In this document: positions 34,212 to 43,207 of the stretch, piece by piece | How the letters are laid out: each line of letters opens with the position of its first letter | Numbering within the stretch: the first letter of the stretch is position 1 | IMG/VR virus record: IMGVR_UViG_3300034407_002866 | Span: 1-64,000 of that record | DNA from: a virus | Length of the DNA stretch: 64,000 nt | Strand: one strand, 5' to 3' | Program-made: the position numbers and the translations under genes | The notes under the pieces: model-generated | Told to the model about the DNA's origin: nothing | The model's database searches: none | What the model saw: the letters and a program-made list of their open reading frames with translations, nothing else

Positions 34212-34717
34212 TTTCTTAATTTAAAAACCTCTTTTTGTTTTTCAAAAAACCGCCTATTACAATAATCTTTTTCTAAGGCAAAATTATGTCTTTCATCAAT
34301 CATTTTTTTATCATGAAACGATGGGGTTTCTTTCCAATCAAAACCGTAAACATTTACAGTCTTTGGGTTATATAAAGATATTAAATGTAATATTCTTAAC
34401 CCAGTTGACGGGCGGTGGTGGCCTAAATCTTTTACTAACCACTCTTTATTTATTTCAGGATGATGTAAAATTTCAATAATATTATCACATTTTTTATTGG
34501 TTACTTTGTTCGGATTCATTGTTTTAAACCAGTTTAAAAACCAAACATTCGTTTTTGCACCATGTGAAATAATATCAGATGGTTTGAGTAGAAAAAACCC
34601 TCTTTTAATCCTACAAACTACATCTGCAGAATCTATTTCATTTCCGTATTTTTTATTAAACAAACTTCTTGCATTGCCAACAACAGAAACTGTTTTACCT
34701 TCAAATACTTCTTTCAT
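34208..34717 (-). CDS. GT29-like glycosyltransferase 2
   Basis: A 169-residue paralogue of the neighbour at 33651 (VSVVGNARSLFNKKYGNEID, DVVCRIKRG, RPSTGLRILHLISL, VNVYGFDWKET). A tandem duplicate overlapping by 4 nt; shorter in the middle. Confidence 0.65.
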   Translation of the reverse strand: MKEVFEGKTVSVVGNARSLFNKKYGNEIDSADVVCRIKRGFFLLKPSDIISHGAKTNVWFLNWFKTMNPNKVTNKKCDNIIEILHHPEINKEWLVKDLGHHRPSTGLRILHLISLYNPKTVNVYGFDWKETPSFHDKKMIDERHNFALEKDYCNRRFFEKQKEVFKLRK

Positions 34718-34723
34718 AATATA

Positions 34724-35401
34724 TCATAATCCGTATTGTTGACTGTAATCCATATATATTCTTTCGCGGTGCCATTCATCTGCCATAGACGTTGTTGCAA
34801 AGTCGTGAAAACACGGAGTACCTAAAGTGTAATGTAATAGTTTAGCATTTTTATTTGGACCAAATTCGTCTGGCAGCCAATTCCATTCAATAGGCAATTC
34901 ACCAATTAAATTATCTTCTAACCATGTAAATCTGTGAACTTGTGCGCCAGTTGCATTTGAAACAAAATCTGTAGTAACAATTCTATTTTCAGGATGTTCA
35001 CAGTTCCATAAAATTACACTTGACCAATTTTTTCGAGGGTAATCTTCGTTTTTTGATCCTAAATATTTTTTAGCTGTTTTAGTTTTATAGTCATGCTTTA
35101 CTACCATGACTGCTTTTGATTCGTCTCGCATTTCCCAAAGCTTTGATATGTCATCACGTAATATCATATCCCCGTCAATAAAAATTGCCCAGCCTTTATA
35201 TTCCATTAAATGTGGAATAAGAAATCGACTATATATAAAATGATTACTGCCATCAGAATGTTTTTCTTCGTAACCATTTAAGAGATTAAGTGATAAAGGA
35301 TTTAAACTTATTGGGGATGTTGCATGACGAATAATAGAGTTAGCACAAACATGATACGCAGTTGCTTCTCTTTTATCGTATCCCATAAAAATTGGTATCA
35401 T
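34724..35401 (-). CDS. Glycosyltransferase with DxD motif (GT8-like)
   Basis: A 225-residue protein starting MIPIFMGYDKREATAYHVC, a common start of GT8-like enzymes, with AIFIDGDMIL as the metal-binding DxD. Near the C-terminus LLHYTLGTPC matches the HxxG(x)KP-like region. Would transfer a sugar from a UDP- or similar donor. Confidence 0.7.
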   Translation of the reverse strand: MIPIFMGYDKREATAYHVCANSIIRHATSPISLNPLSLNLLNGYEEKHSDGSNHFIYSRFLIPHLMEYKGWAIFIDGDMILRDDISKLWEMRDESKAVMVVKHDYKTKTAKKYLGSKNEDYPRKNWSSVILWNCEHPENRIVTTDFVSNATGAQVHRFTWLEDNLIGELPIEWNWLPDEFGPNKNAKLLHYTLGTPCFHDFATTSMADEWHRERIYMDYSQQYGL

Positions 35402-35940
35402 TATACAAGTTTCCTTCTACTGTGCATTATATCTAATGTCAAATTTTTTATTATTATTTCTTTTGGCTGATTCACAATCCATTCGATAATATTAGTTATG
35501 TAATCGGTTCCCATCCTAGGATATTCTTTTCTGTGCTCAGTCATAGGAGTATTCATTCTTCCTAGCTTCATATGAATTATTTTGCAATCAGTGTCAATAA
35601 GCTGCAGCTGCGAACATGCCTTTTCAAGAGAGGATTTATAAATGGCATATTCGTTAACTGTGTCTTTATTACCGTCAGCACTTACACTTCCAATATTAAG
35701 TATTGTGCACTCTCTATATTTATTTTTTTTAAACAATTCATATAAAAGATCTGTTTGAAAGTATTTACAATGCGCATTATTAATATATAAATCAAAATCA
35801 TTTATTAAAAAAGAATTAACACCATCATTTAAATCATTACCAGTTGCTCGACTCAATCCTACGACTTCATGATTTTTTGAAAAGGTTTCATACAATGTTT
35901 TTCCAAGACCACTCGTATGGCCAGTGATTACTATTTTCAT
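35401..35940 (-). CDS. Short-chain dehydrogenase/reductase
   Basis: A 179-residue classical SDR, short. VITGHTSGLGKTLY (TGxxxGxG), NNAHCKY (NNAG-like), LNIGSVSAD with the catalytic Ser, and YAIYKSSLEK (YxxxK). It lies between the GDP-mannose dehydratase and a GT. It may reduce the keto sugar made upstream, but its size does not match extended-SDR epimerase/reductases such as ColC. Confidence 0.65.
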   Translation of the reverse strand: MKIVITGHTSGLGKTLYETFSKNHEVVGLSRATGNDLNDGVNSFLINDFDLYINNAHCKYFQTDLLYELFKKNKYRECTILNIGSVSADGNKDTVNEYAIYKSSLEKACSQLQLIDTDCKIIHMKLGRMNTPMTEHRKEYPRMGTDYITNIIEWIVNQPKEIIIKNLTLDIMHSRRKLV

Positions 35941-36938
35941 AATTTAAAAGTACCGCCAACATTTAAAATTTTATGTCTAGATATATCATCTTCAACCATT
36001 TCAGATATCATTTTTTCAAATGTATATTCCGGTTCCCAATTTAATGTATTCTTTGCTTTATTTGAATCAGCGTGTAAACTGTGTAATTCGTTTGGCCTTT
36101 GAAATTCTTCATCGGATTTGACATATTGTTCCCAATTTGATATTCCTACAGTTTCAAAAGCTATTTTACATAGATCACGCACACTGTGTTTAATACCAGT
36201 TGCAATAATAAAATCTTCAGGTTTGTCTTCTTGAAGCATAAGCCATTGGGCTTTTACATAATCTTTAGCATGGCCCCAGTCTCTTTCGGCATCAAGATTT
36301 CCTAATACAATTTTATCAGATTTACCTAATGATATTTTTGCTACGCCGTCTGTGATTTTTCTTGAAACAAATTCAATACCGCGTATCGAAGATTCATGAT
36401 TAAAAAGTATACCAGTACACGCAAACGCGTCATAACTTTCACGGTAATTTTTTGTTATATGGTAACCATACAATTTTGCTATTCCATACGGGCTCGCAGG
36501 TTCAAACGGTGTATTTTCTGTTTGTCTTCCGTCTATGTTGCTGTTACCAAACATTTCACTTGTGCCAGCCTGATAAAATTTAGTGTTAGGTTTGATTCGT
36601 CGTATAGCTTCAAGACAATTAAGTGGTCCGATAGCATCAACATGAGTAGTTACATAAGGTAATCTCCATGAACCACCAACAAAGCTTTGAGCTGCAAGAT
36701 TATAAAATTCATCAGGTTTTGCTATTTCCATTACATCCATGATACTACACAGGTCGGTGACATCCCCAATAACAGTTTTAAGACCTTTTTCAAATAAATT
36801 TAAATATTCGATGTTTGACCAATTTGGGCTTGTATATCTTTTTACTAATCCATATACATTATAACCTTTTCCTAAAAGAAGGTCGGCAAGATAGCATGCG
36901 TCTTGTCCTGGGAAACCAGTAATTAAAGCAGTTTTCAT
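35937..36938 (-). CDS. gmd: GDP-mannose 4,6-dehydratase
   Basis: A 333-residue extended SDR: LITGFPGQDACYLADLLLGKG (NAD(P) site), AAQSFVGGSW, GTSEMFGN with the catalytic Thr/Glu equivalents, and SPYGIAKLYGYHI (YxxxK). It turns GDP-mannose into GDP-4-keto-6-deoxymannose, the substrate of the neighbouring DegT-family enzyme, whose start overlaps by 4 nt. Confidence 0.8.
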   Translation of the reverse strand: MKTALITGFPGQDACYLADLLLGKGYNVYGLVKRYTSPNWSNIEYLNLFEKGLKTVIGDVTDLCSIMDVMEIAKPDEFYNLAAQSFVGGSWRLPYVTTHVDAIGPLNCLEAIRRIKPNTKFYQAGTSEMFGNSNIDGRQTENTPFEPASPYGIAKLYGYHITKNYRESYDAFACTGILFNHESSIRGIEFVSRKITDGVAKISLGKSDKIVLGNLDAERDWGHAKDYVKAQWLMLQEDKPEDFIIATGIKHSVRDLCKIAFETVGISNWEQYVKSDEEFQRPNELHSLHADSNKAKNTLNWEPEYTFEKMISEMVEDDISRHKILNVGGTFKL

Positions 36939-38095
36939 TTTATATTCCTTATTACATTTGCTGCCATTTGTATATTATCAGAAAGATCTACACAATCGTT
37001 ACCAATAAAAAAACCATCAAAATGTAATTTATCAGTTCCAGTAAAATCTCCAACACTATCCCAATTTAATCGGTCTATTACAGGATTGCGCATAAAGTTT
37101 CCTGCTACGATAGGGCGTGTTTCAACACCGTTTTTCGTGAGCTCTTCAATTACCATTTTTCTTTTTCCGGCTAAATCACCTTCAAGAACTAGTCCAAAAC
37201 CAAACCAACTGCTTTTTTCGTGTTCATCTTGTAATCTTATATTAGGAACATCTGCAAAAACCTTTTTTGCGATTTCAGCATTCTTTCTTCGATCTATCAT
37301 CATCTGCGGCCATTTTTTTAATTGCTCTTGGCCAATAGCACCACTCATTTCGAGTGGTCTTACACAATACCCGGGTAATATAAACTTGAAACTGTCTTCA
37401 AATGGATCACCGGATTTTGCAAACAAAGGATCATCTGAAGTGCTATCTCTTATCCACCCGTGAGCTCGTAGGCTCTTTAAATATTCATAGGTGGTATCGT
37501 CATTAGTAAGAACCATTCCGCCTTCCATAGTTTGCATGTGGTGGCTAAAGAAAAAACTAAAGGTACCCATTTCTCCAACAGATCCGCAGTGCTTATTGTA
37601 TTCTAATGCACCTAAGCTTTCGCAATTATCTTCTAATAAGGTAATGTTTCGCTTATCACATATCTCTTTAATTTTGTTGAGTTCTGCTGGATTACCTAAA
37701 AGGTTTACAACAAAAACAGCCGCCGTGTTTTCATCAATAGCTGCCTCTACTTTACTAGGATCTATGTTAAACGTATATGGGTCAACATCAACAAATCGAA
37801 TAGTATAACCTAATTGGTGTATTGGAAAATAAGTTGTGCTCCAGCTTACGGCCGGTACAATAATATTCCCTTTATTTTTATATTTTGGATTTAATGCGAG
37901 AGCTGATATAGTAATAAGATTAGCACTACTTCCGCTATTTGTCATAACAGCATGCTTGCTTCCAAAAAATTCGGCAAATTGGTTTTCGTATTTCTTTACT
38001 TCTTCACCCATCGTGTACTTACCACTTGAGATTACTCGATGAATAGCGTTAACTTCTTCATCACCCCAGGTATCACTTGCTAATTTATATTTCAT
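36935..38095 (-). CDS. DegT-family PLP enzyme with His for Lys; ColD/RfbH-like dehydratase
   Basis: From ATG at 38095 (GGA spaced well, one base past the upstream stop region) the protein is 386 residues of the DegT/DnrJ/EryC1 fold (MTNSGSSANLITISALAL; LLEDNCESLG). At the PLP-lysine position it has SFFFSHHMQTMEGGM: the Lys is replaced by His (H185 in this numbering), as in the 3-dehydratases ColD and RfbH. With Gmd this predicts GDP-4-keto-3,6-dideoxymannose, the colitose precursor, rather than a perosamine-type amino sugar. Confidence 0.7.
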   Translation of the reverse strand: MKYKLASDTWGDEEVNAIHRVISSGKYTMGEEVKKYENQFAEFFGSKHAVMTNSGSSANLITISALALNPKYKNKGNIIVPAVSWSTTYFPIHQLGYTIRFVDVDPYTFNIDPSKVEAAIDENTAAVFVVNLLGNPAELNKIKEICDKRNITLLEDNCESLGALEYNKHCGSVGEMGTFSFFFSHHMQTMEGGMVLTNDDTTYEYLKSLRAHGWIRDSTSDDPLFAKSGDPFEDSFKFILPGYCVRPLEMSGAIGQEQLKKWPQMMIDRRKNAEIAKKVFADVPNIRLQDEHEKSSWFGFGLVLEGDLAGKRKMVIEELTKNGVETRPIVAGNFMRNPVIDRLNWDSVGDFTGTDKLHFDGFFIGNDCVDLSDNIQMAANVIRNIK

Positions 38096-38097
38096 TG

Positions 38098-38982
38098 TTA
38101 ATTTCCGATCCATTGTCTATTTCTATTAATAAAATTAAATGTTTTGACATTTCTAGCTTCTGCCAGTGTATATTGCCCATTAGCCAAACTACCGAATAAT
38201 TGTTTTCTATCTTTTTCTTGTAAGTTTTCAATTTGGGAAATAGAATGAGATAATGGATATGCTGGACACATTTTATCGCATATAACTGGAATTCCTAGTC
38301 TTAATGCGTCTAGTGCTCCTGAACTATTAAACGCAATAACACAATATGCGTTTTTTAATTCTTCTTCAAAAGATGTATCATTTTTAACTTGATGTTTTGG
38401 TCTAACTGAGTCATATGATAATTTATCAAGAACCCAAGGAGAGGACTTTCTCCTTATAACAATAGGGCGATCTGTGTATTTTTTTAATGTTGTAATTACA
38501 TTTTTTTCCCATTTTCCTTTATCAAAAACCTGTGACACAACATCACTGGGCGGTAGTATAACAATATTTTGCTTATTTTTAAAATTGTAGTTTTCAAAAT
38601 TAACATTAAAGTTAGAATTATACCTGTCGTGATCTATTTCAGAAAGGATTGCATTTTGTACAAAGCCATTTTTTGTAATTCGCATCCAATATGGATTTTT
38701 ATATCCTCGATTGAAATATGCATGGTCAATGTAATAAAAATCAATATTATGTTGCTTCGCCAATTGAAATAAATGTGCGTTTCCACGAAGCATGCCCGCA
38801 AATATAATTGCGTTTACTTCTTTTGGCAAAGGGCGTGGTCTAATACTAGGCGGTACCTGACTGTTACCTTTTGACTTCGCTAAAAAATGTTTTGTCCAAA
38901 TTGTTTTTGCGCCAACCGAAGCCCCAAAATACTTTACGTAAATGTCCTGTTCTTTTTTGCCTGTCAGAAATGAATATATCAT
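38098..38982 (-). CDS. Glycosyltransferase / capsule-export-like protein, GT-B (KpsC-like)
   Basis: A 294-residue GT-B-like protein: KYFGASVGAKTIWTKHF, then RPIVIRRKSSPW and CVIAFNSSGALDALRLGIPVIC, the nucleotide-sugar binding region typical of KpsC-like enzymes. Similar regions occur in the products at 39767 and 41222. Confidence 0.55.
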   Translation of the reverse strand: MIYSFLTGKKEQDIYVKYFGASVGAKTIWTKHFLAKSKGNSQVPPSIRPRPLPKEVNAIIFAGMLRGNAHLFQLAKQHNIDFYYIDHAYFNRGYKNPYWMRITKNGFVQNAILSEIDHDRYNSNFNVNFENYNFKNKQNIVILPPSDVVSQVFDKGKWEKNVITTLKKYTDRPIVIRRKSSPWVLDKLSYDSVRPKHQVKNDTSFEEELKNAYCVIAFNSSGALDALRLGIPVICDKMCPAYPLSHSISQIENLQEKDRKQLFGSLANGQYTLAEARNVKTFNFINRNRQWIGN

Positions 38983-39770
38983 TTTACGTTATTCCAATAC
39001 GAAGTTTTTCTTTGAACAACAAGATCTTTTTTATGACTAGTTCCTTTTTGTTTTCTTGGACCTTTCATATGATCCATAAATTCTCCAAGAGGCCCGTTGA
39101 TGAAAGGATGGTTGTTTTTAATTTGCGGGCTTAGGTTATGCCAATGTATTTGATTAAAGTTTTGCATTGCCGCGTCATATGTATGACAATCAGTCCAAAA
39201 CTCTAATTTAAAAATACTGTCATCTAAATAATATTGTTTCCATGCATTTAAAAAGTCTTTAGCAATGTCATGATTCATATTAAAGATGTGAAATCCGGTT
39301 TCAGTATACATCCAAGGGCGGGCAAGATATCCTGCAAACTTTCCTTCTGGGCACCAATTTGATATGTCACTTCTTTTAACTGGTGAATGTGTTCTGCTAT
39401 CTCCATCTAACCATATTAAAATATCAGTTTTATTTTCTTGTAAAAATTGAAAAAGAGCAAATACTTTATGACTAAATCGCACAGCGTTATAGCGATAATT
39501 TGAAGCTCCTTTCGAAGCATATTTTCCCAATCCATTTGCTTCAGGATTGTTTTTATGTCTATCCTTAAAGGAAATAAGATCTTTATAATTTAATATTTTA
39601 TACGAAACTCTTGGATCTCTTATTAAATCTTTTTTTGGAATTGGATTGTCAACATAAACAGTTAGTGACACGTCATCAGGCCAATTTTTTATAAACCCTT
39701 GTACTAAAAGACCACCAGTTTCTCTCCATCCTTGAAGATTGAAACACGTAACTGCGCTAATTGTTTTCAT
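38979..39770 (-). CDS. Glycosyltransferase, DxD type
   Basis: A 263-residue protein with ILIWLDGDSRTH (DxD-like metal site), MKTISAVTCFNLQGW at the start and a Trp/His-rich middle. Probably GT-A fold. Donor and acceptor unknown. Confidence 0.55.
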   Translation of the reverse strand: MKTISAVTCFNLQGWRETGGLLVQGFIKNWPDDVSLTVYVDNPIPKKDLIRDPRVSYKILNYKDLISFKDRHKNNPEANGLGKYASKGASNYRYNAVRFSHKVFALFQFLQENKTDILIWLDGDSRTHSPVKRSDISNWCPEGKFAGYLARPWMYTETGFHIFNMNHDIAKDFLNAWKQYYLDDSIFKLEFWTDCHTYDAAMQNFNQIHWHNLSPQIKNNHPFINGPLGEFMDHMKGPRKQKGTSHKKDLVVQRKTSYWNNVK

Positions 39771-40672
39771 TTTTGTTTACACCTATAAAAATATTCGTTT
39801 ATGCTTTCCCATAATAGACCTTTTTTAATATCTTCAATACTAAAATGAGACATAGCAAGTTTTTGTACCCAAGATTCTCTATTTGGTAAAACGGGATTTT
39901 CTATTTTAGACATGTCATAATTACCAACAAGTCCTGCAGGGCTTTTCTGCCAATCTTTATCAGTTATAAAAACTGGTATACCTTCTAATACACTCACAGC
40001 GCCTGGAGAGCTGTTGTGTGATATTGAACACCATGCATTTTTTAAATCTTGCATAATGTTTTTATTTTCAGATAAAGTTACTTTTTTATTCCGCGCCATC
40101 ATTAAATAATTTTCTTTGTGTTTTACATCAGACGGATGCATTCTTATTACAATTGGCCTATCCGTATATTTTCTTATTTTATTTATAGTTTCAGAACACC
40201 ATGATATGTTACTTTTTTCTTCCATTGTCCACCCAGAATCTTTTTGTAATAATATAAGAATATGTTCGCCTTCTTGTCTCCAACTTTTTAAATCAAATCC
40301 TATTGTGCTTTTTATTTTTTTCCACCTATTAGGATCTATTGTATTATCAAAATAATATCCAGTGTTTGCATAAATCCCATTTAAACTATATCTAAAATAT
40401 ATGCCTTTTGACAAATAATTAAATATATTTCCATCTATTGTGAGAATGTTTTTGTTTTTTTCTAACTGGGTTTCGATAACTAGCTTTCGTAAAAGATTGT
40501 GTGCGCCTTTACCTTTTTTCTTTGACCACCCTTGTATAATTGCAATATCGCAATCCTGAACACCTTCGTAACCTCTTACAATGTTACAGTTAGGAAATGC
40601 GTTAGCAATCGCGTTAAACCTATTATCAACTCTATTTGATTTTAAGGTATTATAAAATATCGTACTTTTCAT
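39767..40672 (-). CDS. GT-B glycosyltransferase-like protein
   Basis: A 301-residue protein with RPIVIRMHPSD and CSISHNSSPGAVSVLEGIPVFI, the same GT-B signature as the gene at 38098. Specificity unknown. Confidence 0.55.
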   Translation of the reverse strand: MKSTIFYNTLKSNRVDNRFNAIANAFPNCNIVRGYEGVQDCDIAIIQGWSKKKGKGAHNLLRKLVIETQLEKNKNILTIDGNIFNYLSKGIYFRYSLNGIYANTGYYFDNTIDPNRWKKIKSTIGFDLKSWRQEGEHILILLQKDSGWTMEEKSNISWCSETINKIRKYTDRPIVIRMHPSDVKHKENYLMMARNKKVTLSENKNIMQDLKNAWCSISHNSSPGAVSVLEGIPVFITDKDWQKSPAGLVGNYDMSKIENPVLPNRESWVQKLAMSHFSIEDIKKGLLWESINEYFYRCKQK

Positions 40673-41232
40673 TTATTATTTATTTCAAATACGAGACCTC
40701 TTATTGACACAAATTGTTGTCGTGGAGGTCTTATTTTATTATTCATTAGCGTTATAGACGCCTTTCTTAAAAGCAAAGACTCTTCAATATTTATTTTAAA
40801 ACCATATTTTTGGAACACATCAATCCAATATATTTCTGATTGTTCGTTTACGTGGTTCTTACCACCCCAAAAAGGAGGAGCCGCTGTTAATATAACTCTC
40901 TTGCATTTCTGAAAATCTTTCATAAAAATAGGTATGCATTCTTCTTCAATATGTTCAACAAACTCCACGCTCCAGCCTAAATCAAATTCTCTGTCAAACG
41001 TTGAAGCTCCAACACGATAATCTACTCTTTGAAAATTAGAGGTATTTGGTATTGATTGTGTACCATCTACACCGTAAGAATCTATACCAAGTTTTATTCC
41101 TTCGAACACTTGGTCGCCCGTGCCGCAACCAATGTCAATCATAGAATTTACATTCCATTTTTTCATAGCATATTTTAACGCTTCTATGTCAATGTTTGTT
41201 CCACCTCCGTGCTGATTCTCTTTAAAATCCAT
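40669..41232 (-). CDS. SAM-dependent methyltransferase
   Basis: A 187-residue class I methyltransferase: MIDIGCGTGDQVFEGIKLG (motif I), YGVDGT (motif II acid) and VEFVEHIEEE (post-II). Likely methylates a sugar in the glycan. It overlaps the upstream gene by 11 nt. Confidence 0.75.
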   Translation of the reverse strand: MDFKENQHGGGTNIDIEALKYAMKKWNVNSMIDIGCGTGDQVFEGIKLGIDSYGVDGTQSIPNTSNFQRVDYRVGASTFDREFDLGWSVEFVEHIEEECIPIFMKDFQKCKRVILTAAPPFWGGKNHVNEQSEIYWIDVFQKYGFKINIEESLLLRKASITLMNNKIRPPRQQFVSIRGLVFEINNK

Positions 41233-42277
41233 CCCAGTGTCTCCTTACTAACTTTTCTACGTATGTTACTATATCATCTGACAGTATGATGTCTTTATGA
41301 AGTTCTGTGCAAGACATTCTTACAGTCCAGTCCAAGACTTCTTTTTTTGGAGCAAGATACGGATCACATATATTTTCTATGTTCGTATTCAATAGTTCTG
41401 AACCAAAGTTCATTTTTGAACAAAAGGTCGGTATTCCTGCGTCTATCAATTCAAATATACTCGTTGAATTATCAATCACTGCACAATACATATCATGATA
41501 AAGGTTTTGCATTGTAATGTTTTTACCAATGATATGAATGTTTTTATACTCAATTAATAGTTCTTTAACGTAATTTTGTAATTTAGACATAGGATGAACC
41601 TTTATGCATATTCTTCGGTTCGTTTTGTTTCTTATTGTTTCTACTGTTTCTAATAAAAAATCCTTTGGGTGTTTTGTGCCCGTTGGATCCATTTCAAAAC
41701 CGGTAAAGATATATATTGCACCGTTATCTTTATCGTGTTTCCAAATATGATTATACAAACGAGGGGCTTTTACTATCTGAAGAGATTCGAAATCATCAGG
41801 ATGAAGCCACTTTCCATCACCGTGCATCCAGCTATATAATCCTACTCTCGCGTAATCCTTAATGTTAAACGTCGTTTCATAGTTTGCTTCTGCTCTTGAC
41901 ACTGTAGAGCTTTCAAATACGACTACGGGTTTATTTTGTTCATTTGCCATCCTCAAGAGCTCAACGTTAATATAATCTAATGTTGCTGATCTATTTAAAC
42001 GTGGTATACTATCACATTCGTATTCTATATCTGGTATGTAACCGTCTGTATAATCTCCGTTTAAGTATCCTTCTAGATATGCGTTCTTTCTAATTTCTGA
42101 ACCCCAAGTTCCATTTAAAATTAAAACATCAGCATTGTTAAAGCTATGCATGTAGTTCTCAGGGACAACGCGTCTTGGAATGACTCTATTCCTAGAAAAA
42201 TACTTTATTCTTGGGCACTGTGCTCTACTCGCAAAAGAAGCGGTCGCCTTAGAAGAGGATGCTACAAAAAACTTCAT
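41222..42277 (-). CDS. GT-B glycosyltransferase-like protein
   Basis: A 351-residue protein: FFVASSSKATASFASRAQCPR start, RRICIKVHPMSKLQ and CAVIDNSTSIFELIDAGIPTFC in the C-terminal half, as in the two other GT-B genes of the cluster. It adjoins the third GT29-like gene. Confidence 0.55.
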   Translation of the reverse strand: MKFFVASSSKATASFASRAQCPRIKYFSRNRVIPRRVVPENYMHSFNNADVLILNGTWGSEIRKNAYLEGYLNGDYTDGYIPDIEYECDSIPRLNRSATLDYINVELLRMANEQNKPVVVFESSTVSRAEANYETTFNIKDYARVGLYSWMHGDGKWLHPDDFESLQIVKAPRLYNHIWKHDKDNGAIYIFTGFEMDPTGTKHPKDFLLETVETIRNKTNRRICIKVHPMSKLQNYVKELLIEYKNIHIIGKNITMQNLYHDMYCAVIDNSTSIFELIDAGIPTFCSKMNFGSELLNTNIENICDPYLAPKKEVLDWTVRMSCTELHKDIILSDDIVTYVEKLVRRHWDGF

Positions 42278-42814
42278 TTAAATCTTTAATTTGAATTGTT
42301 TATTAAAAAAATTATTAAAGCAGTATTCTTTTTCTTCGCTAAAAACGTGAGCAACACACTTTCTTCTCTCGTGCCAAGAGTACGTTTCTTTCCAATCAAA
42401 ACCATATACGCGTACGCTCTTTGGATCCTGTTTAGAAATGTAATAGAGGACTCTGAGCCCGGTTGAGGATTTCTTTGTTAGGTTGCTGTCAAGAGCTATT
42501 CTATCCTCTTCAGAAAACACTACATCGGCCATTTCTATAAATTTAGGAGATACACTTTCGGTATCCATTTGCATTTTAAGAACACCTTTATTATGAGCAG
42601 TGTTAAAATGAGATTTGTTCTGTCGGATGTTCTGCATACACCATACATCAATACGCGTTCCCATCTGCTTTTTGTACTGAGGAAACCGATACCCACCACG
42701 ATTGATTCTTACAACCACATCCGCAGAATCTATTTCATCGCCATATTTCTGTTGTATGATAGATGCAGCATTTCCTACAACCGCTACGGTCTTGCCTTCA
42801 AACCATTCTTTCAT
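42278..42814 (-). CDS. GT29-like glycosyltransferase 3
   Basis: A 178-residue paralogue of those at 33651 and 34208 (VAVVGNAASIIQQKYGDEID, DVVVRINRGGY, SSTGLRVLYYIS, VRVYGFDWKETYSW). First gene of the glycan cluster; the cluster is thus bracketed by GT29-like copies. Confidence 0.65.
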   Translation of the reverse strand: MKEWFEGKTVAVVGNAASIIQQKYGDEIDSADVVVRINRGGYRFPQYKKQMGTRIDVWCMQNIRQNKSHFNTAHNKGVLKMQMDTESVSPKFIEMADVVFSEEDRIALDSNLTKKSSTGLRVLYYISKQDPKSVRVYGFDWKETYSWHERRKCVAHVFSEEKEYCFNNFFNKQFKLKI

Positions 42815-42829
42815 AGTATATTATCCCTG

Positions 42830-42863
42830 TTAACAAAAAAAGCAGAGAACTTGTCCCTGCCTT
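42830..42863 (-). terminator. Terminator / hairpin before the glycan cluster
   Basis: Minus strand GCAGGGA-CAAG-TTCTCTGC followed by TTTTTTT, with one G-U pair. It closes the DUF1127 operon, and a TATAAATA (42864-42871) starts just in front of it. Confidence 0.65.
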
Positions 42864-42871
42864 TATTTATA
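42864..42871 (-). promoter_or_regulatory. T4-like late promoter TATAAATA
   Basis: TATAAATA 50 nt before the first glycan-cluster gene (42278-42814). A terminator lies between them, so its use is uncertain. Confidence 0.4.
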
Positions 42872-42905
42872 TTTACTTACAAACCTAATTATACTAAATT
42901 TACTG

Positions 42906-43016
42906 TTATCTTAGCATTACTTTTCTTGCTTCTTCTATGTAGCCTTGTTCACACAATTTTGAGGCAAGAACTGCGTTATTAAATGCGCTAATACTATTTA
43001 ATATAAAATTAAGCAT
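42906..43016 (-). CDS. Small protein (36 aa)
   Basis: ATG at 43016 overlaps the end of the gene at 43009; the product MLNFILNSISAFNNAVLASK... ends ARKVMLR. Third gene of a DUF1127-led operon, closed by the terminator at 42830-42863. Confidence 0.5.
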   Translation of the reverse strand: MLNFILNSISAFNNAVLASKLCEQGYIEEARKVMLR

Positions 43017-43206
43017 TATATAGTGTTCTTCCAAAGCTTTCTTCTTTAGTTATTGCTTTTAACTTTGCTAATCTTTGAACTGCGTCTTCGCGGGCTTCAT
43101 ACATGCCTTTCATATGCGCTGCGGTAATTCCTGGTGATCCAATCATTGCACCAATAGCTCTGCTATAACCAATGATTTCTAATCTTGCGTATATACGTTC
43201 TAACAT
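43009..43206 (-). CDS. Small basic protein in DUF1127 operon
   Basis: A 65-residue amphipathic protein (MLERIYARLEIIGYSRAIGAM). Not recognised. Between the DUF1127 gene and the 36-residue ORF, overlapping the latter. Confidence 0.55.
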   Translation of the reverse strand: MLERIYARLEIIGYSRAIGAMIGSPGITAAHMKGMYEAREDAVQRLAKLKAITKEESFGRTLYNA

Positions 43207-43207
43207 A

